Assembly: GCA_023705945.1 (NCBI GenBank)
Contig: BPTM01000032.1
Span: 1 to 38,646, forward strand
DNA from: Candidatus Heimdallarchaeota archaeon
GTDB taxonomy: Archaea > Asgardarchaeota > Heimdallarchaeia > Heimdallarchaeales > Heimdallarchaeaceae
Direction of reading: 5' to 3'
DNA length: 38,646 bases
Part shown: one piece after another, positions 1-9,356 of the stretch
Position numbering within the stretch: the stretch's first letter is position 1
Layout of the letters: each line of letters starts with the position of its first letter
Program-made: the position numbers and the translations under genes
The notes under the pieces: generated by a model
The model's database searches: none
Seen by the model: the letters and a program-made list of their open reading frames with translations, nothing else
What the model was told of the DNA's origin: nothing

Positions 1-174
1 GTTCAGTGGCAACATAAAGGCTATGGGAAGAAACTTCTGTTAAATGCCGAAAACATCGCTTTAGATAATGGTTACAACAAGATTTCCATTATTTCTGGTG
101 TTGGTGTAAGAGAGTATTATCGGACATTTGGATATGAGTTAGATGGTCCGTATATGTCTAAATCACTCAAGTAA
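1..174 (+). CDS. elp3: C-terminal end of Elp3-like tRNA uridine-34 modification enzyme (GNAT domain), truncated at window start
   Basis: Frame 1 reads [57 protein letters not shown], typical of the Elp3 GNAT C-terminus ([23 protein letters not shown]). Confidence 0.88.
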   Translation, partial: VQWQHKGYGKKLLLNAENIALDNGYNKISIISGVGVREYYRTFGYELDGPYMSKSLK

Positions 175-237
175 GTTTGTTTAGAAAGGTAATCTTATAA
201 AAAAATATGTGTGCTTTTACTTGAAAAATAGATTCAC

Positions 238-1257
238 GTGGTTACTATGCCTTTGAAAAATAGAGAATTGATGATGCAACAAATCAAACAATTACTAAAT
301 AATACAGGTTATAGTATCGTTCAACTTTCTCTTGGAAGTAAAGCGTGTTTTGATATCATAGCAAAAAGAATAGACCAATTACTTATCATCAAACTCTCAC
401 CTTACATAGATAATTTTAGCCGAGATGATTCATACGAATTAAAGAGTATAGCCTCTTTTCTGAATGCTTCTCCCTTAATAATTGGTGAAAGAGGAAAGCG
501 TTTTACTGAACTTGAAGATGGATTAGTTCTATTACGGTATGGAATACCAGTGGTTGGACTTGAAACTTTTACAAATCTTATTAGTCATGGAATGCCTCCA
601 ATTGTATACTGTAGCCGTGGTAGATACTTCGTTCAAATTAATAGAAAAATTCTTCGACAATCTAGATTAGAAAAAAATCTAAGTTATGCAGATTTAGCTC
701 AGAAAGTTGGTATGGAAAGAGAGGATATTTCTGTATCTCGGAGAACTATTTATGAGTATGAACACTCCATCAATCCTCCCCCTGAAACTGCAGCTATACT
801 AGAAGATATTTTAGAAACTCAATTAGCAGAAGGGATAAGGATTTTCGACCTGAAAATAGAACAAGAAGAGAGACCAAATTATTCTATGGACAATCTTTCC
901 TCGATGAAAGAAGATGTATCTCAAATCCTACAAGATTTAGGTTTTATAAGTCAATTCTGGACAAAATTTTCTCCTTTTGATGCATTCGGTGAACACAAAA
1001 GCCAAGATGTGCATAGTGGACTCAATGTTCTTGTTTGTGTAGATGATGAACAGGACAAACACGTTATCAATCGTGCTGTAATGACTCATAGTATCGCTTC
1101 TCTCACAAAGCGAAGGGCAATAATGATTGTTGAAGATGATAAAGAAACCCCTCTTACTCAGGCTATTCCAACTTTTACCATTGACGAACTTCAGCAGATG
1201 AAGAAAGCTTTTGAGTTAGTGAAACGATGGGTAAAAAAATATTCTGATTTAAAATAA
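238..1257 (+). CDS. Archaeal HTH-type transcriptional regulator, MJ1164/PH1808-like family (HTH_3 domain)
   Basis: 339 aa with central XRE-like HTH (LRQSRLEKNLSYADLAQKVGMEREDISVSRRTIYEYE), overall layout of the conserved archaeal family. Confidence 0.75.
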   Translation: MVTMPLKNRELMMQQIKQLLNNTGYSIVQLSLGSKACFDIIAKRIDQLLIIKLSPYIDNFSRDDSYELKSIASFLNASPLIIGERGKRFTELEDGLVLLRYGIPVVGLETFTNLISHGMPPIVYCSRGRYFVQINRKILRQSRLEKNLSYADLAQKVGMEREDISVSRRTIYEYEHSINPPPETAAILEDILETQLAEGIRIFDLKIEQEERPNYSMDNLSSMKEDVSQILQDLGFISQFWTKFSPFDAFGEHKSQDVHSGLNVLVCVDDEQDKHVINRAVMTHSIASLTKRRAIMIVEDDKETPLTQAIPTFTIDELQQMKKAFELVKRWVKKYSDLK

Positions 1258-1289
1258 AATGAAAAAATTTCGAAGATTTAAAGCGAGAC

Positions 1290-1988
1290 TTAAGCCTTCT
1301 TTTGACCAATAATTACAATATGATCTTTTTCATAAGGTTCGATATCTATTTTCTCGATAATTGTTAAACCAGCAGATTCCAGATCTTTTGTAATTTCATC
1401 GTAGATGATTTTGGGATCTTTGGTCACATCTATACTCCTTGCTTTAACAGCAAAGAAGAAATATCCGTCATTTTTTAGATAGGTTTGAACGTTATCTTTT
1501 AAGATTTCAGCTTGTCTAGGTTGTGCAACATCCTCATAAACAACATCAACTAAAGGAACAGTAAAACTGTATTCTTCAGGAAACCTTGCGTCTGCAAGTA
1601 TTGGGATGATGTTTTGTCGTCTCTCTGCAACTGATACTAAATCTCTTAAAGAGCGTGCAGAAAATTCTACTGCAAAGATTGATCCATCTACACCAATCAT
1701 ATCGGATATGTGAGAGACTGTTGTTCCTGATGCAGCACCAAGATATAGGATTTTGGAACCTTCTGTAAATGGAAAAATTTGTAAATCCTTCATAATTGCT
1801 GCACCTAATTTGCTTTTATGTGGATCAAATGTTCTGTATTCAATACCTTCCTTGGAAACTAAACGTTCTGTGTAAACTTTTTTACCTGGTTCAGCATTGA
1901 TAGTAGCTAAACGAGTGCTTCCATCTTTTGTTTTTAACCAGAACAGATTTGGATGTGAATGTTTGTGTATTTCTGGCATAATTATCAC
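1290..1988 (-). CDS. flpA: Fibrillarin-like rRNA/tRNA 2'-O-methyltransferase
   Basis: SAM-binding motif KILYLGAASGTTVSHISDMIG, VDVVYEDVAQPRQAEIL and FFFAVKARSIDVT; next to Nop5. Confidence 0.97.
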   Translation of the reverse strand: MIIMPEIHKHSHPNLFWLKTKDGSTRLATINAEPGKKVYTERLVSKEGIEYRTFDPHKSKLGAAIMKDLQIFPFTEGSKILYLGAASGTTVSHISDMIGVDGSIFAVEFSARSLRDLVSVAERRQNIIPILADARFPEEYSFTVPLVDVVYEDVAQPRQAEILKDNVQTYLKNDGYFFFAVKARSIDVTKDPKIIYDEITKDLESAGLTIIEKIDIEPYEKDHIVIIGQKKA

Positions 1989-3277
1989 CTTTTACGATTG
2001 TAAGAACTTTTTCCTCCTTTCTTCTTAGGATAGTATGGCTTCTTACCTTTGCCTTGTTTTCGATATTGTGGTTTGATTTGAGGGCCTTTGTGCCGAGGTT
2101 GGAATGATCTATCAATGGGTGGTTTCTTTCCTTCTGGAGCTTCTTTGTATTTCTCTTTAATTTCCTCAACCTTTCTATCTACTTCCAATTTCAGCTGATC
2201 ACCAATGAATTCTCCTTGAAAGAAATCAACTCTACCAGCGATTGTTAACCTTCCAGCTATAGCTCTAGAAATATTTCCCTTCTGCCACCATGGACAACTA
2301 TGAAGCACAGGTATCTGGAAGATAATACCATGTTTTGGTGGTTTAGCACCAGTTTTTAATGCTCTGAATAGAGCTTTTTCTGCTCCTAATAATTGAATTG
2401 TTGATGCAGGTTTCATAGCTAATTCTCGAAGACCCCCCGCAAGTGCTATTAATCTAGCAGCTATTGGGGCACCTACTATTGCCTTCATATTTGGTGCAAT
2501 TCGTGAAATTTCTCTATCTATCCAAGCTTCTAGTTTATCTCGCTCTTCATATAAATCGATCATGCGGAGGGATAGGTCTTGGAGTGGGTGTAAGTCATTT
2601 TCTGTAAAATCAGCCCCCATTGATTTTCTTGCAAGGTTTACGATACGCTTGCTTTTCTCATTTGAAAAACCAAACGATTTTACATTCTCTTCAGTGAAAT
2701 TATCTTTTGTACCTATTGTTGTTATTATCTTGCATAAAGTAAGATGATTTTGAACTTCTTTCATTATTTCAGGAAAATGAACTCCATACCATTCACCAAT
2801 TCTAGCAGAAAACAGGTTAGTGGTCTTATCAATATCGTCCATTGAAAGAATTGCGTGAACAACGTTTTTGTCCACTCTCTGAGAACTGTGTGCAACACGT
2901 TTTTTAGAAAGGTTAATACCAACCTCTCTGACTAATCCCTGATACTCTTTCTCATCTGAAATATAGTCCTGCTGCATCAAGTTGTGAAAAAGATTTGCAA
3001 GAAATTTTTGGTAAAAATCTGAATTAACATTCACCTCTGATTTTTTACCTTTACTCCGAACATAATTAACTACATCTGCGCTATTGGTTTCTATAATTTC
3101 TTCATCAACTTCCCTTAATATCATTTCTAGTTCTTCTGATATGGTGTAAACTGACAAATTATGTATTCTAGCAGCAATTTCTTCAGCTTTCTTTGGATAT
3201 GCAATAAATGTCTTCAACATATCATTTGAATCATAAACGAAGAAACCAGCAACATTTGCGTAAACTTTGATAGACAT
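1985..3277 (-). CDS. nop5: Nop5/Nop56-Nop58 C/D RNP scaffold protein
   Basis: Nop domain (NMKAIVGAPIAARLIALAGGLRELAMKPASTIQLLGAEKALFRALKTGAKPPKHGIIFQ) and lysine-rich tail; 4-nt overlap with fibrillarin. Confidence 0.97.
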   Translation of the reverse strand: MSIKVYANVAGFFVYDSNDMLKTFIAYPKKAEEIAARIHNLSVYTISEELEMILREVDEEIIETNSADVVNYVRSKGKKSEVNVNSDFYQKFLANLFHNLMQQDYISDEKEYQGLVREVGINLSKKRVAHSSQRVDKNVVHAILSMDDIDKTTNLFSARIGEWYGVHFPEIMKEVQNHLTLCKIITTIGTKDNFTEENVKSFGFSNEKSKRIVNLARKSMGADFTENDLHPLQDLSLRMIDLYEERDKLEAWIDREISRIAPNMKAIVGAPIAARLIALAGGLRELAMKPASTIQLLGAEKALFRALKTGAKPPKHGIIFQIPVLHSCPWWQKGNISRAIAGRLTIAGRVDFFQGEFIGDQLKLEVDRKVEEIKEKYKEAPEGKKPPIDRSFQPRHKGPQIKPQYRKQGKGKKPYYPKKKGGKSSYNRKR

Positions 3278-3348
3278 CTTTATTCTGAAACCAAGGAAAA
3301 AAGGGAGATAAAAAAGATTTTGATGGCAATGTAAATTTATCAGTAATC

Positions 3349-3633
3349 TTAAGCAGTAATGGGTTGTGTTCTTGTTTTAGTTATTAGATTCTCTAAAGAT
3401 GTAGCCATTTCAGGATTTATACCAATTAGAGCTGATCTCATATCCTCAAAGTTTGCTCTATTAACTAAAACTGTTCTATCTAATAGTTGTCTAACAGTGT
3501 AACGAATAGCTCGAGGTTTCTTTTCATTCAAGCTTTCAATAATCTCTTTTTGAGTTAGTGCTCCTTTATCCTTCAACAATTCAATCACTTCGAGTGATCC
3601 TTTTGGTAGTCTTTCTCTTTGCATTTTCTTCAC
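3349..3633 (-). CDS. Small winged-helix transcriptional regulator (94 aa)
   Basis: wH pattern LKDKGALTQKEIIESLNEKKPRAIRYTVRQLLDRTVLV; GTG start (3631-3633), possibly ATG a few codons later. Confidence 0.7.
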   Translation of the reverse strand: MKKMQRERLPKGSLEVIELLKDKGALTQKEIIESLNEKKPRAIRYTVRQLLDRTVLVNRANFEDMRSALIGINPEMATSLENLITKTRTQPITA

Positions 3634-3657
3634 TTTCTACGTGTGTGCGCGTTATTA

Positions 3658-3720
3658 GCACTCTATGTGTAAATAAGTCGCACACTTATTTAAGCATTTT
3701 CTGTGCGCATTGATGCACAG
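3658..3720. promoter_or_regulatory. Upstream region of the wH regulator with several inverted repeats (candidate operators)
   Basis: TAAATAAGT-CGCAC-ACTTATTTA (3670-3692, 9-bp arms); CTGTGC-N8-GCACAG (3701-3720); GTGC(3645)-N9-GCAC(3661). Confidence 0.55.
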
Positions 3721-3765
3721 CCGTCAAGCTGCAAAATTTGCAAAAAGAGGAGGAAAAAATTTAAT

Positions 3766-6681
3766 TTATTGCTTAGAATGAACCTTCGAAAATCTGATTC
3801 TCAAAACAGGGACAAGAACAATAGTAACGAAGATGAAAAAAATAACTCCTGTTGTTATCTTTTGAATTAACGGAAGTTGTTCCCACAATAAAACGTTACA
3901 GAAGATTTCATTTCGACCATCCGTTATAGTATGGTTAACAAGTTCTAATGGAACATAAATTGTATGGATGCCATATTGTTCAAGAATTACTGTTGCTTCG
4001 TATTTAAGATTCTGTCCATTAAACAGTAGAATAATATAATGAAATGAGTTATCTGGGTGTAGAATGGTTGCAGATGCTTGACTATCAGGTAATAAGACTA
4101 CTGACCCATCTTTATCTTTTATATCGATGCTTATCCTAAAATATTCTCGGATTAGAACCTTATTTGTGTCAATTTGTAAATTAATTGTAGGTCGATGTGA
4201 AGATATTAACCAGTTAAATGTATCATTAACAAGTTGAAGGTTGTTAGAATCTTGTGCTAACACGTATCTATAACTTCTAGCTAGACCCACACGAAGAGGG
4301 TTGAGTTGCATAGTATCGACAATCAAACCTAAATCTGTAAATGGATATCCTGATCCAAACATCAGCACTTTTCCTTGACCAATGCTTGTAGATAAAGCAG
4401 CATTGAATACTTTTTCTATCCCATCAATCTCTGCATTGAAAGTAGCAACTACTTTGTTCTCAGGATTTTCCTCTGAAGTAAATCTTAAAGGCCATCCCCA
4501 GAATAGAAATGAATCAGTTGAAATGAAATCAATGTCACTTTGAATATTGCCATAATATGGGATATAATCAATTGGTACTGTATATCCAACACTTGCATTG
4601 AATAATTCTAAAATCTGATTGCAAGCATAATAGTTGCTTGATAATATTGGATCATCTTCAACATTATCAACCTCAACAAATCTATGACCATTAGTTAGAA
4701 ATAGTAAAGATCCTCCTGATGAAATGAAGTCATATATCGTATTCAACTCGTCTATAGTATAATTTAGTTCAGGGTCTGAAATTACTAGTATATTAGTATC
4801 ATTTAGGTTAATCAAACCTTCCTTCTGGTACGAAACATGAAATCCTCTATCCTTTAGAATCCTCGATGTAAAACTATGAGCTCCAAAAGGTGTAGATGCA
4901 TCAAACCATTTGTTCTCTGTTGAATTCTCGTGAGATATATCAAACAAAACATTACCTCCATAGAATCTAGTTTGAATTTGAATATTCATCTTACTAGTTA
5001 CACCATCATCATTTGAAAATTCAATTGATAAAGCAATATTAGCCATTCTTTGTGTCAATGGTAAACTAATGTTAAACGAAATGTGGTTCCACCCAGCTGT
5101 AACGTCAAAATAATCCGCTATTTGTATTTTGCTGGTATATCTAGGGACATTAGTATATATCCTTTGATCACTTGACGCGATAAGCTTAATTTTGAATTCC
5201 GTAGTAGTTCCTTCTACACATTCATAAAAATAGATATTTTCAGGTGAGATTCTTCTAGGATTAATTGAAAAAACATCTAGTTCTTGCCTTTCAATCATGT
5301 ATAGATATGCTTCATATGGACTAATGATACCATTACCTTGAGCTATTATTGGAACATATATGTCATCAGCGGTTTCGAAGAGTGCTGTTTCATAAACATG
5401 TGAACTTGAATCAGGAAATGCTTCCATTAATAACGCAATAACTCCTGCAACGATCGGGGCTGAGACTGATGTACCAGAAACATATCTTACACCCCCATTG
5501 GACGCATCACTGCCTCCAATAGAATTGCCAAGGGCAATAATATCTACACCCGCAGAGAAATTCATGTTTAGACCTCTAGAAGTATACACTGCTAGATTTT
5601 TCAAATCACTTGTAGCACCAACAGATATTACATAATCCCACAAAGCTGGTGCTCCAGCTGAGTTCCCAGATGGTCCATAATTACCTGCAGAAGCAACTAC
5701 AGGAATCCCTCTTCTCCCAGCTTCATACATTAATTCTTCAATTGGATCTCCAATAGAAGCAAAAGTTACAGAGGTTAAACTTGCTGAGATAATATCGACC
5801 TCTCGAAAAATAGCGTATGAAAAACCATCAATTAACCAAGCATCCTCACCAAATCCATTCTTGTCTAACACTTTAATATTAACAATACTCGCATCAGGTG
5901 CAATCCCATAATTATTGGTTTGAACAACTCCTTGTCCTAAAGAATAAGCACCATTACCTGCGAGTACAGAGACGATATGTGTTCCATGACCGCTCAAATC
6001 ATTAATATCTTCAGACATATTCGATGATACCCAAGCTGTAACAATCTTTTCTTCATCATAATTAAGTAGTGATTGTAGTGCAGGTGCAATAGAATTGTTC
6101 ACCCCACTATCTAAAACTGCAACAGTAATACCATATCCAAAGTAGCCCTCGTCATGAATTTTATCAATTTCAAGTGCCTGTATGACTTCTGAAAGTTCTA
6201 TTTGGCCTGTTAACTCAAAATCAATATTCTGAGGAACTGAGTATGAATTTGTTCCGATAGGGTAAATGTATTTTATCCTGAATTCATTGAAATTTAGCTT
6301 TGAAATTTGATTTGAATTGTAAATAACTGTTATTGCTGGAATAACTTTGTTTACCTCTTCGATAACTAAACCATTTTTTACTGAATACTCTTGAAAACTA
6401 TCCCTTTCCTCAAAACTAAAAAATGAAATGAATGCTCTATTGTTGAATTCCATTAATTTTGTTCTAACAGATTTAGAACTCATAGGTTCCTTCCATCTTT
6501 CTTCTAGCATGTTTGTTGCTTTACCTTTATCTAAGTTCGAATTTAGTAAGTCTGACAAATCTTCAAAATAACTAGGCATATCTTGCGAATTGGTAGTATT
6601 TTGTGCTAATATAGAGTTTAATGTACTAAACGGGAATAGTAACAAAATAAGAATTGCAAGGAATAATGGTTTTTTTTCCAT
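3766..6681 (-). CDS. Membrane-anchored subtilisin-like (S8) serine protease with site-1-protease-like architecture
   Basis: Signal peptide; catalytic motifs VAVLDSGVNN, SGHGTHIVSVLAG, GTSVSAPIVAG; C-terminal Rossmann-like domain, then TM helix and basic tail. Confidence 0.93.
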   Translation of the reverse strand: MEKKPLFLAILILLLFPFSTLNSILAQNTTNSQDMPSYFEDLSDLLNSNLDKGKATNMLEERWKEPMSSKSVRTKLMEFNNRAFISFFSFEERDSFQEYSVKNGLVIEEVNKVIPAITVIYNSNQISKLNFNEFRIKYIYPIGTNSYSVPQNIDFELTGQIELSEVIQALEIDKIHDEGYFGYGITVAVLDSGVNNSIAPALQSLLNYDEEKIVTAWVSSNMSEDINDLSGHGTHIVSVLAGNGAYSLGQGVVQTNNYGIAPDASIVNIKVLDKNGFGEDAWLIDGFSYAIFREVDIISASLTSVTFASIGDPIEELMYEAGRRGIPVVASAGNYGPSGNSAGAPALWDYVISVGATSDLKNLAVYTSRGLNMNFSAGVDIIALGNSIGGSDASNGGVRYVSGTSVSAPIVAGVIALLMEAFPDSSSHVYETALFETADDIYVPIIAQGNGIISPYEAYLYMIERQELDVFSINPRRISPENIYFYECVEGTTTEFKIKLIASSDQRIYTNVPRYTSKIQIADYFDVTAGWNHISFNISLPLTQRMANIALSIEFSNDDGVTSKMNIQIQTRFYGGNVLFDISHENSTENKWFDASTPFGAHSFTSRILKDRGFHVSYQKEGLINLNDTNILVISDPELNYTIDELNTIYDFISSGGSLLFLTNGHRFVEVDNVEDDPILSSNYYACNQILELFNASVGYTVPIDYIPYYGNIQSDIDFISTDSFLFWGWPLRFTSEENPENKVVATFNAEIDGIEKVFNAALSTSIGQGKVLMFGSGYPFTDLGLIVDTMQLNPLRVGLARSYRYVLAQDSNNLQLVNDTFNWLISSHRPTINLQIDTNKVLIREYFRISIDIKDKDGSVVLLPDSQASATILHPDNSFHYIILLFNGQNLKYEATVILEQYGIHTIYVPLELVNHTITDGRNEIFCNVLLWEQLPLIQKITTGVIFFIFVTIVLVPVLRIRFSKVHSKQ

Positions 6682-6845
6682 ACATTAAAAATAAGCTTAT
6701 TGCTTTTAGATTTTTCTCTAGTATTGTGGTATAAACTATTATTTTTGTCGTGTGAATTACAATCCAGACAAAGTTTTTCTATTTATCTTTCTAATGGAAA
6801 CTCTTATATTTCAACAATATCGATGGCTTCCAAGGTGAAATAACA

Positions 6846-7247
6846 ATGCCCTCTCAATGGTTGAAAAGGTCCCGAAAGAAACTGTCTGGTGGTCTGATTA
6901 GACAAGCAGCTTCAAAGAAAAAAAGAGATATGGGACGCTATCCAGCAGAAACTCATATTGGTACTAGAAAACTCAAGACTATACGAACAAGAGGTGGAAA
7001 CAACAAATACCGCGTTTTAACTGATGAGTTTGTTAATGTTTTAGATCAGTCAACTGGTATTTCACAAAAATCAAAAATTCTCAACGTTTTAGAAAACAGA
7101 GCTAATCGTGAATATGCAAGAAGACGTATTATTACAAAAGGATGTGTGTTAGATACCAACCTTGGAAAAGTACGTGTCACAAGCAGACCTGGTCAGCATG
7201 GAACCATTAGTGGTGTTTTAGTAGATAAGAAAGAAGTAGAAGAATAA
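6846..7247 (+). CDS. rps8e: Ribosomal protein S8e
   Basis: KLSGGLIRQAASKKKRDMGRYPAETHIGTRKLKTIRTRGGNNKYRVL and SRPGQHGTISGVLV. Confidence 0.97.
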   Translation: MPSQWLKRSRKKLSGGLIRQAASKKKRDMGRYPAETHIGTRKLKTIRTRGGNNKYRVLTDEFVNVLDQSTGISQKSKILNVLENRANREYARRRIITKGCVLDTNLGKVRVTSRPGQHGTISGVLVDKKEVEE

Positions 7248-7291
7248 TCTCTTCCAAATATTTTTAATAACTAATTTACAAAGGTTATACT

Positions 7292-7639
7292 ATGCTGCGG
7301 AAAACTCGCTCATTTGTTCTTTATCCCGAATATTTTAATAAGAAATTATCAAGGAAAGATGGTAGAAAAGTACCTAAAATCAAAGCGGTTGAAGAGTGCA
7401 ATTTGTCAAAAATAGTTTATGCCTGCAAATATCTTGAATTCAATTATAAAATTGAGAAAGACAAAAGATATTCCAAGAACTGGTGGAATAGTGAAGGAAG
7501 GGTTGTAGTTAATCCAGAAGGCATTGCTAGTAAAACTGAATTAATCAGAAGAGTTGCCAATGTTGCTAGAAAATTGAAGAAGGTTGAGAAACCTACACAG
7601 AAAAAGACAAAGAGTAAACCAAAACAACTTAAAAAGTAA
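7292..7639 (+). CDS. srp19: Signal recognition particle protein SRP19
   Basis: VLYPEYFNKKLSRKDGRKVPKIKAVEECNLSKIVYACKYLEFNYKIEKDKRYSKNWWNSEGRVVV. Confidence 0.95.
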   Translation: MLRKTRSFVLYPEYFNKKLSRKDGRKVPKIKAVEECNLSKIVYACKYLEFNYKIEKDKRYSKNWWNSEGRVVVNPEGIASKTELIRRVANVARKLKKVEKPTQKKTKSKPKQLKK

Positions 7640-7675
7640 CTACTTTCAATAAACTGAATTTTGGAGTTATAACTT

Positions 7676-7990
7676 TTGGATCGTTCGAGAATAAAGAAAC
7701 TAGGAAGAGTTTTACATAGAAGCGATTTAGGTTATGCTATCCTTAAAGATCCTTTAAAATTACCCAAAATAGGATCAGATGTTGTTAATGAAAACATGGA
7801 ACACATAGGTACTGTTAATGATATCTTTGGTCCAGTGAAGGAACCATATGTAAGTGTTAAAGTGAAGAAAGAGTGGAACGAAAGAATTACGTCTGATATA
7901 ATGCTATATGTTATAGAAAAAAGAAGAGTAGATGTAAGGCGAAAAAAAAGAAAAGGTTCGCCAAAACCTTACTATAAATCACAGAAATAA
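7676..7990 (+). CDS. gar1: H/ACA RNP protein Gar1
   Basis: TTG start; KLGRVLHRSDLGYAILKDPLKLPKIGSDVVNENMEHIGTVNDIFGPVKEPYVSVKV. Confidence 0.92.
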   Translation: MDRSRIKKLGRVLHRSDLGYAILKDPLKLPKIGSDVVNENMEHIGTVNDIFGPVKEPYVSVKVKKEWNERITSDIMLYVIEKRRVDVRRKKRKGSPKPYYKSQK

Positions 7991-8149
7991 TTTTTTTAAA
8001 AATCAAATCTGCGGTTTATGTCGGATAGATTTTCAACATTTTTCTGCTGTTGTTATGAAAGTTCGTTTCATTTTTTTTTCGAACGGTATCAACACTTAAA
8101 TAGGTTAAAAAGGAATATATTATTTGAAGATTTACAGTTTGAATTTGGG

Positions 8150-8174
8150 CTTTTATGTTTAAAAAACATAAGAG
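8150..8174. repeat. Inverted repeat upstream of the RPC34-like gene
   Basis: CTTTTATGTTT-AAA-AAACATAAGAG, 10 of 11 Watson-Crick pairs plus one wobble. Confidence 0.5.
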
Positions 8175-8200
8175 AACAGATTCGATATTTGTAATATGGT

Positions 8201-8665
8201 GTGATGAAGATGATCCCGACACAGAGGATAAAAATTGTAAAGAACTATAGCAGTGCATTAGGGGATGAAATTATAGAGCTGATAGAACGTACATTGAACA
8301 AGCAGTTACTATACAATGAAGTACTTGATCTATTAGGTCAACATGAATCAATCAAGCATAAGATTGATGAATTACTATATTCAAATAGCTTATTAAAAAT
8401 TCCAATAAAAATTGGAAATGTTAAGGACTATGTGTTGACAATTCCATGTAAGGAAGAAACAGGTTGGTTAACAATTGCATGTTCATGTTTTACTTGTGAT
8501 AGAATTGATGAATGTGGAGTAAATAATCCAGTTAACCCAGTTTCGTGTAGATCATTTAATGAATGGTTAATGGAAGAAGATGTAACAGACAAAATTAAAC
8601 CATTTAAATTCGTGGAATTTGACATCCTAGATGAAGATGATAAAATACGAATTCCGCTGAAATAA
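8201..8665 (+). CDS. Putative archaeal RPC34/RPC39-like protein (winged helix plus 4-Cys Fe-S motif)
   Basis: C-x2-C-x5-C-x10-C followed by EWL (CFTCDRIDECGVNNPVNPVSCRSFNEWL); upstream wH-like helices. Confidence 0.6.
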   Translation: MMKMIPTQRIKIVKNYSSALGDEIIELIERTLNKQLLYNEVLDLLGQHESIKHKIDELLYSNSLLKIPIKIGNVKDYVLTIPCKEETGWLTIACSCFTCDRIDECGVNNPVNPVSCRSFNEWLMEEDVTDKIKPFKFVEFDILDEDDKIRIPLK

Positions 8666-8736
8666 TATTTTTCTTGATAAGTAAGTTTTATCAATATCAT
8701 TTTTTTATTATTCTTAAAATTGAATGAAGTGATATT

Positions 8737-9354
8737 GTGAAAGAAGATTTCTATTACCAACAAGCAAGATCCAAGGGATATAGGTCAAGAGCTTCTTTCA
8801 AATTACTACAAATTAATAACAAGTTCAGTATTTTTCGTAAGGATCAAACTATAATAGATTTAGGTGCATCACCTGGTGGGTGGACGCAGGTTGCCTCTCA
8901 TCTTATTGGAGGAAATGGTAAGGTAATTGCTATTGATAAGTCATATATCTCACCATTTAAAGAAAAAAACATTGAGATTTTGAATAAGGATATTCTAAAT
9001 CGGAATCTCCCCACCATTATCTTGGAAAGTTATGGAAAGGCTGATGGATTAATATCTGATTGTTCACCGAACATAACTGGCGATTTTAGTAGGGATCATT
9101 CAATTCAGATATCCTTAGCGAGAAGAGCATTAGCACTAACTCAATATCTACTCAAAGATGATGGTTTCTTTATTTGTAAACTGTTTCAAGGATCTGAATT
9201 ACAAGAGTTCATGAAGGAAATGAAAGAGTATTTTGAGAAAACAAAACTGCATAAACCAGCAGCATCAAGAAAAAAAAGCGCAGAAATCTATGTAGTAGGA
9301 TTAAAATATAATGATAGAAAAGATTCCTCTAAAGAAACTGAAAAATCGGAGTAG
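8737..9354 (+). CDS. rlmE: FtsJ/RlmE-family rRNA 2'-O-methyltransferase
   Basis: GTG start; YYQQARSKGYRSRASFKLLQIN, IDLGASPGGWTQVA, DGLISDCSPNITG. Confidence 0.95.
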   Translation: MKEDFYYQQARSKGYRSRASFKLLQINNKFSIFRKDQTIIDLGASPGGWTQVASHLIGGNGKVIAIDKSYISPFKEKNIEILNKDILNRNLPTIILESYGKADGLISDCSPNITGDFSRDHSIQISLARRALALTQYLLKDDGFFICKLFQGSELQEFMKEMKEYFEKTKLHKPAASRKKSAEIYVVGLKYNDRKDSSKETEKSE

Positions 9355-9356
9355 TC

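Noticed and set aside
1891-2169. Track ORF (-) 92 aa
   Set aside because: Out-of-frame overlap with the end of nop5 and start of fibrillarin; low-complexity basic sequence, not conserved-looking.
2562-2747. Track ORF (+) antisense to nop5
   Set aside because: Fully inside a confident conserved CDS on the other strand.
6690-6701. AATAAGCTTATT perfect 12-bp palindrome upstream of the subtilase
   Set aside because: Short and AT-rich; not enough to call an operator without conservation.
8016-8258. Track ORF (-) 80 aa in the gar1-rpc34 intergenic region
   Set aside because: Overlaps the promoter/leader and 5' end of the RPC34-like gene; composition looks like translated AT-rich noncoding DNA.
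8428-8763. Track ORF (-) antisense to the RPC34-like gene
   Set aside because: Shadow ORF opposite the cysteine motif of a better supported CDS.
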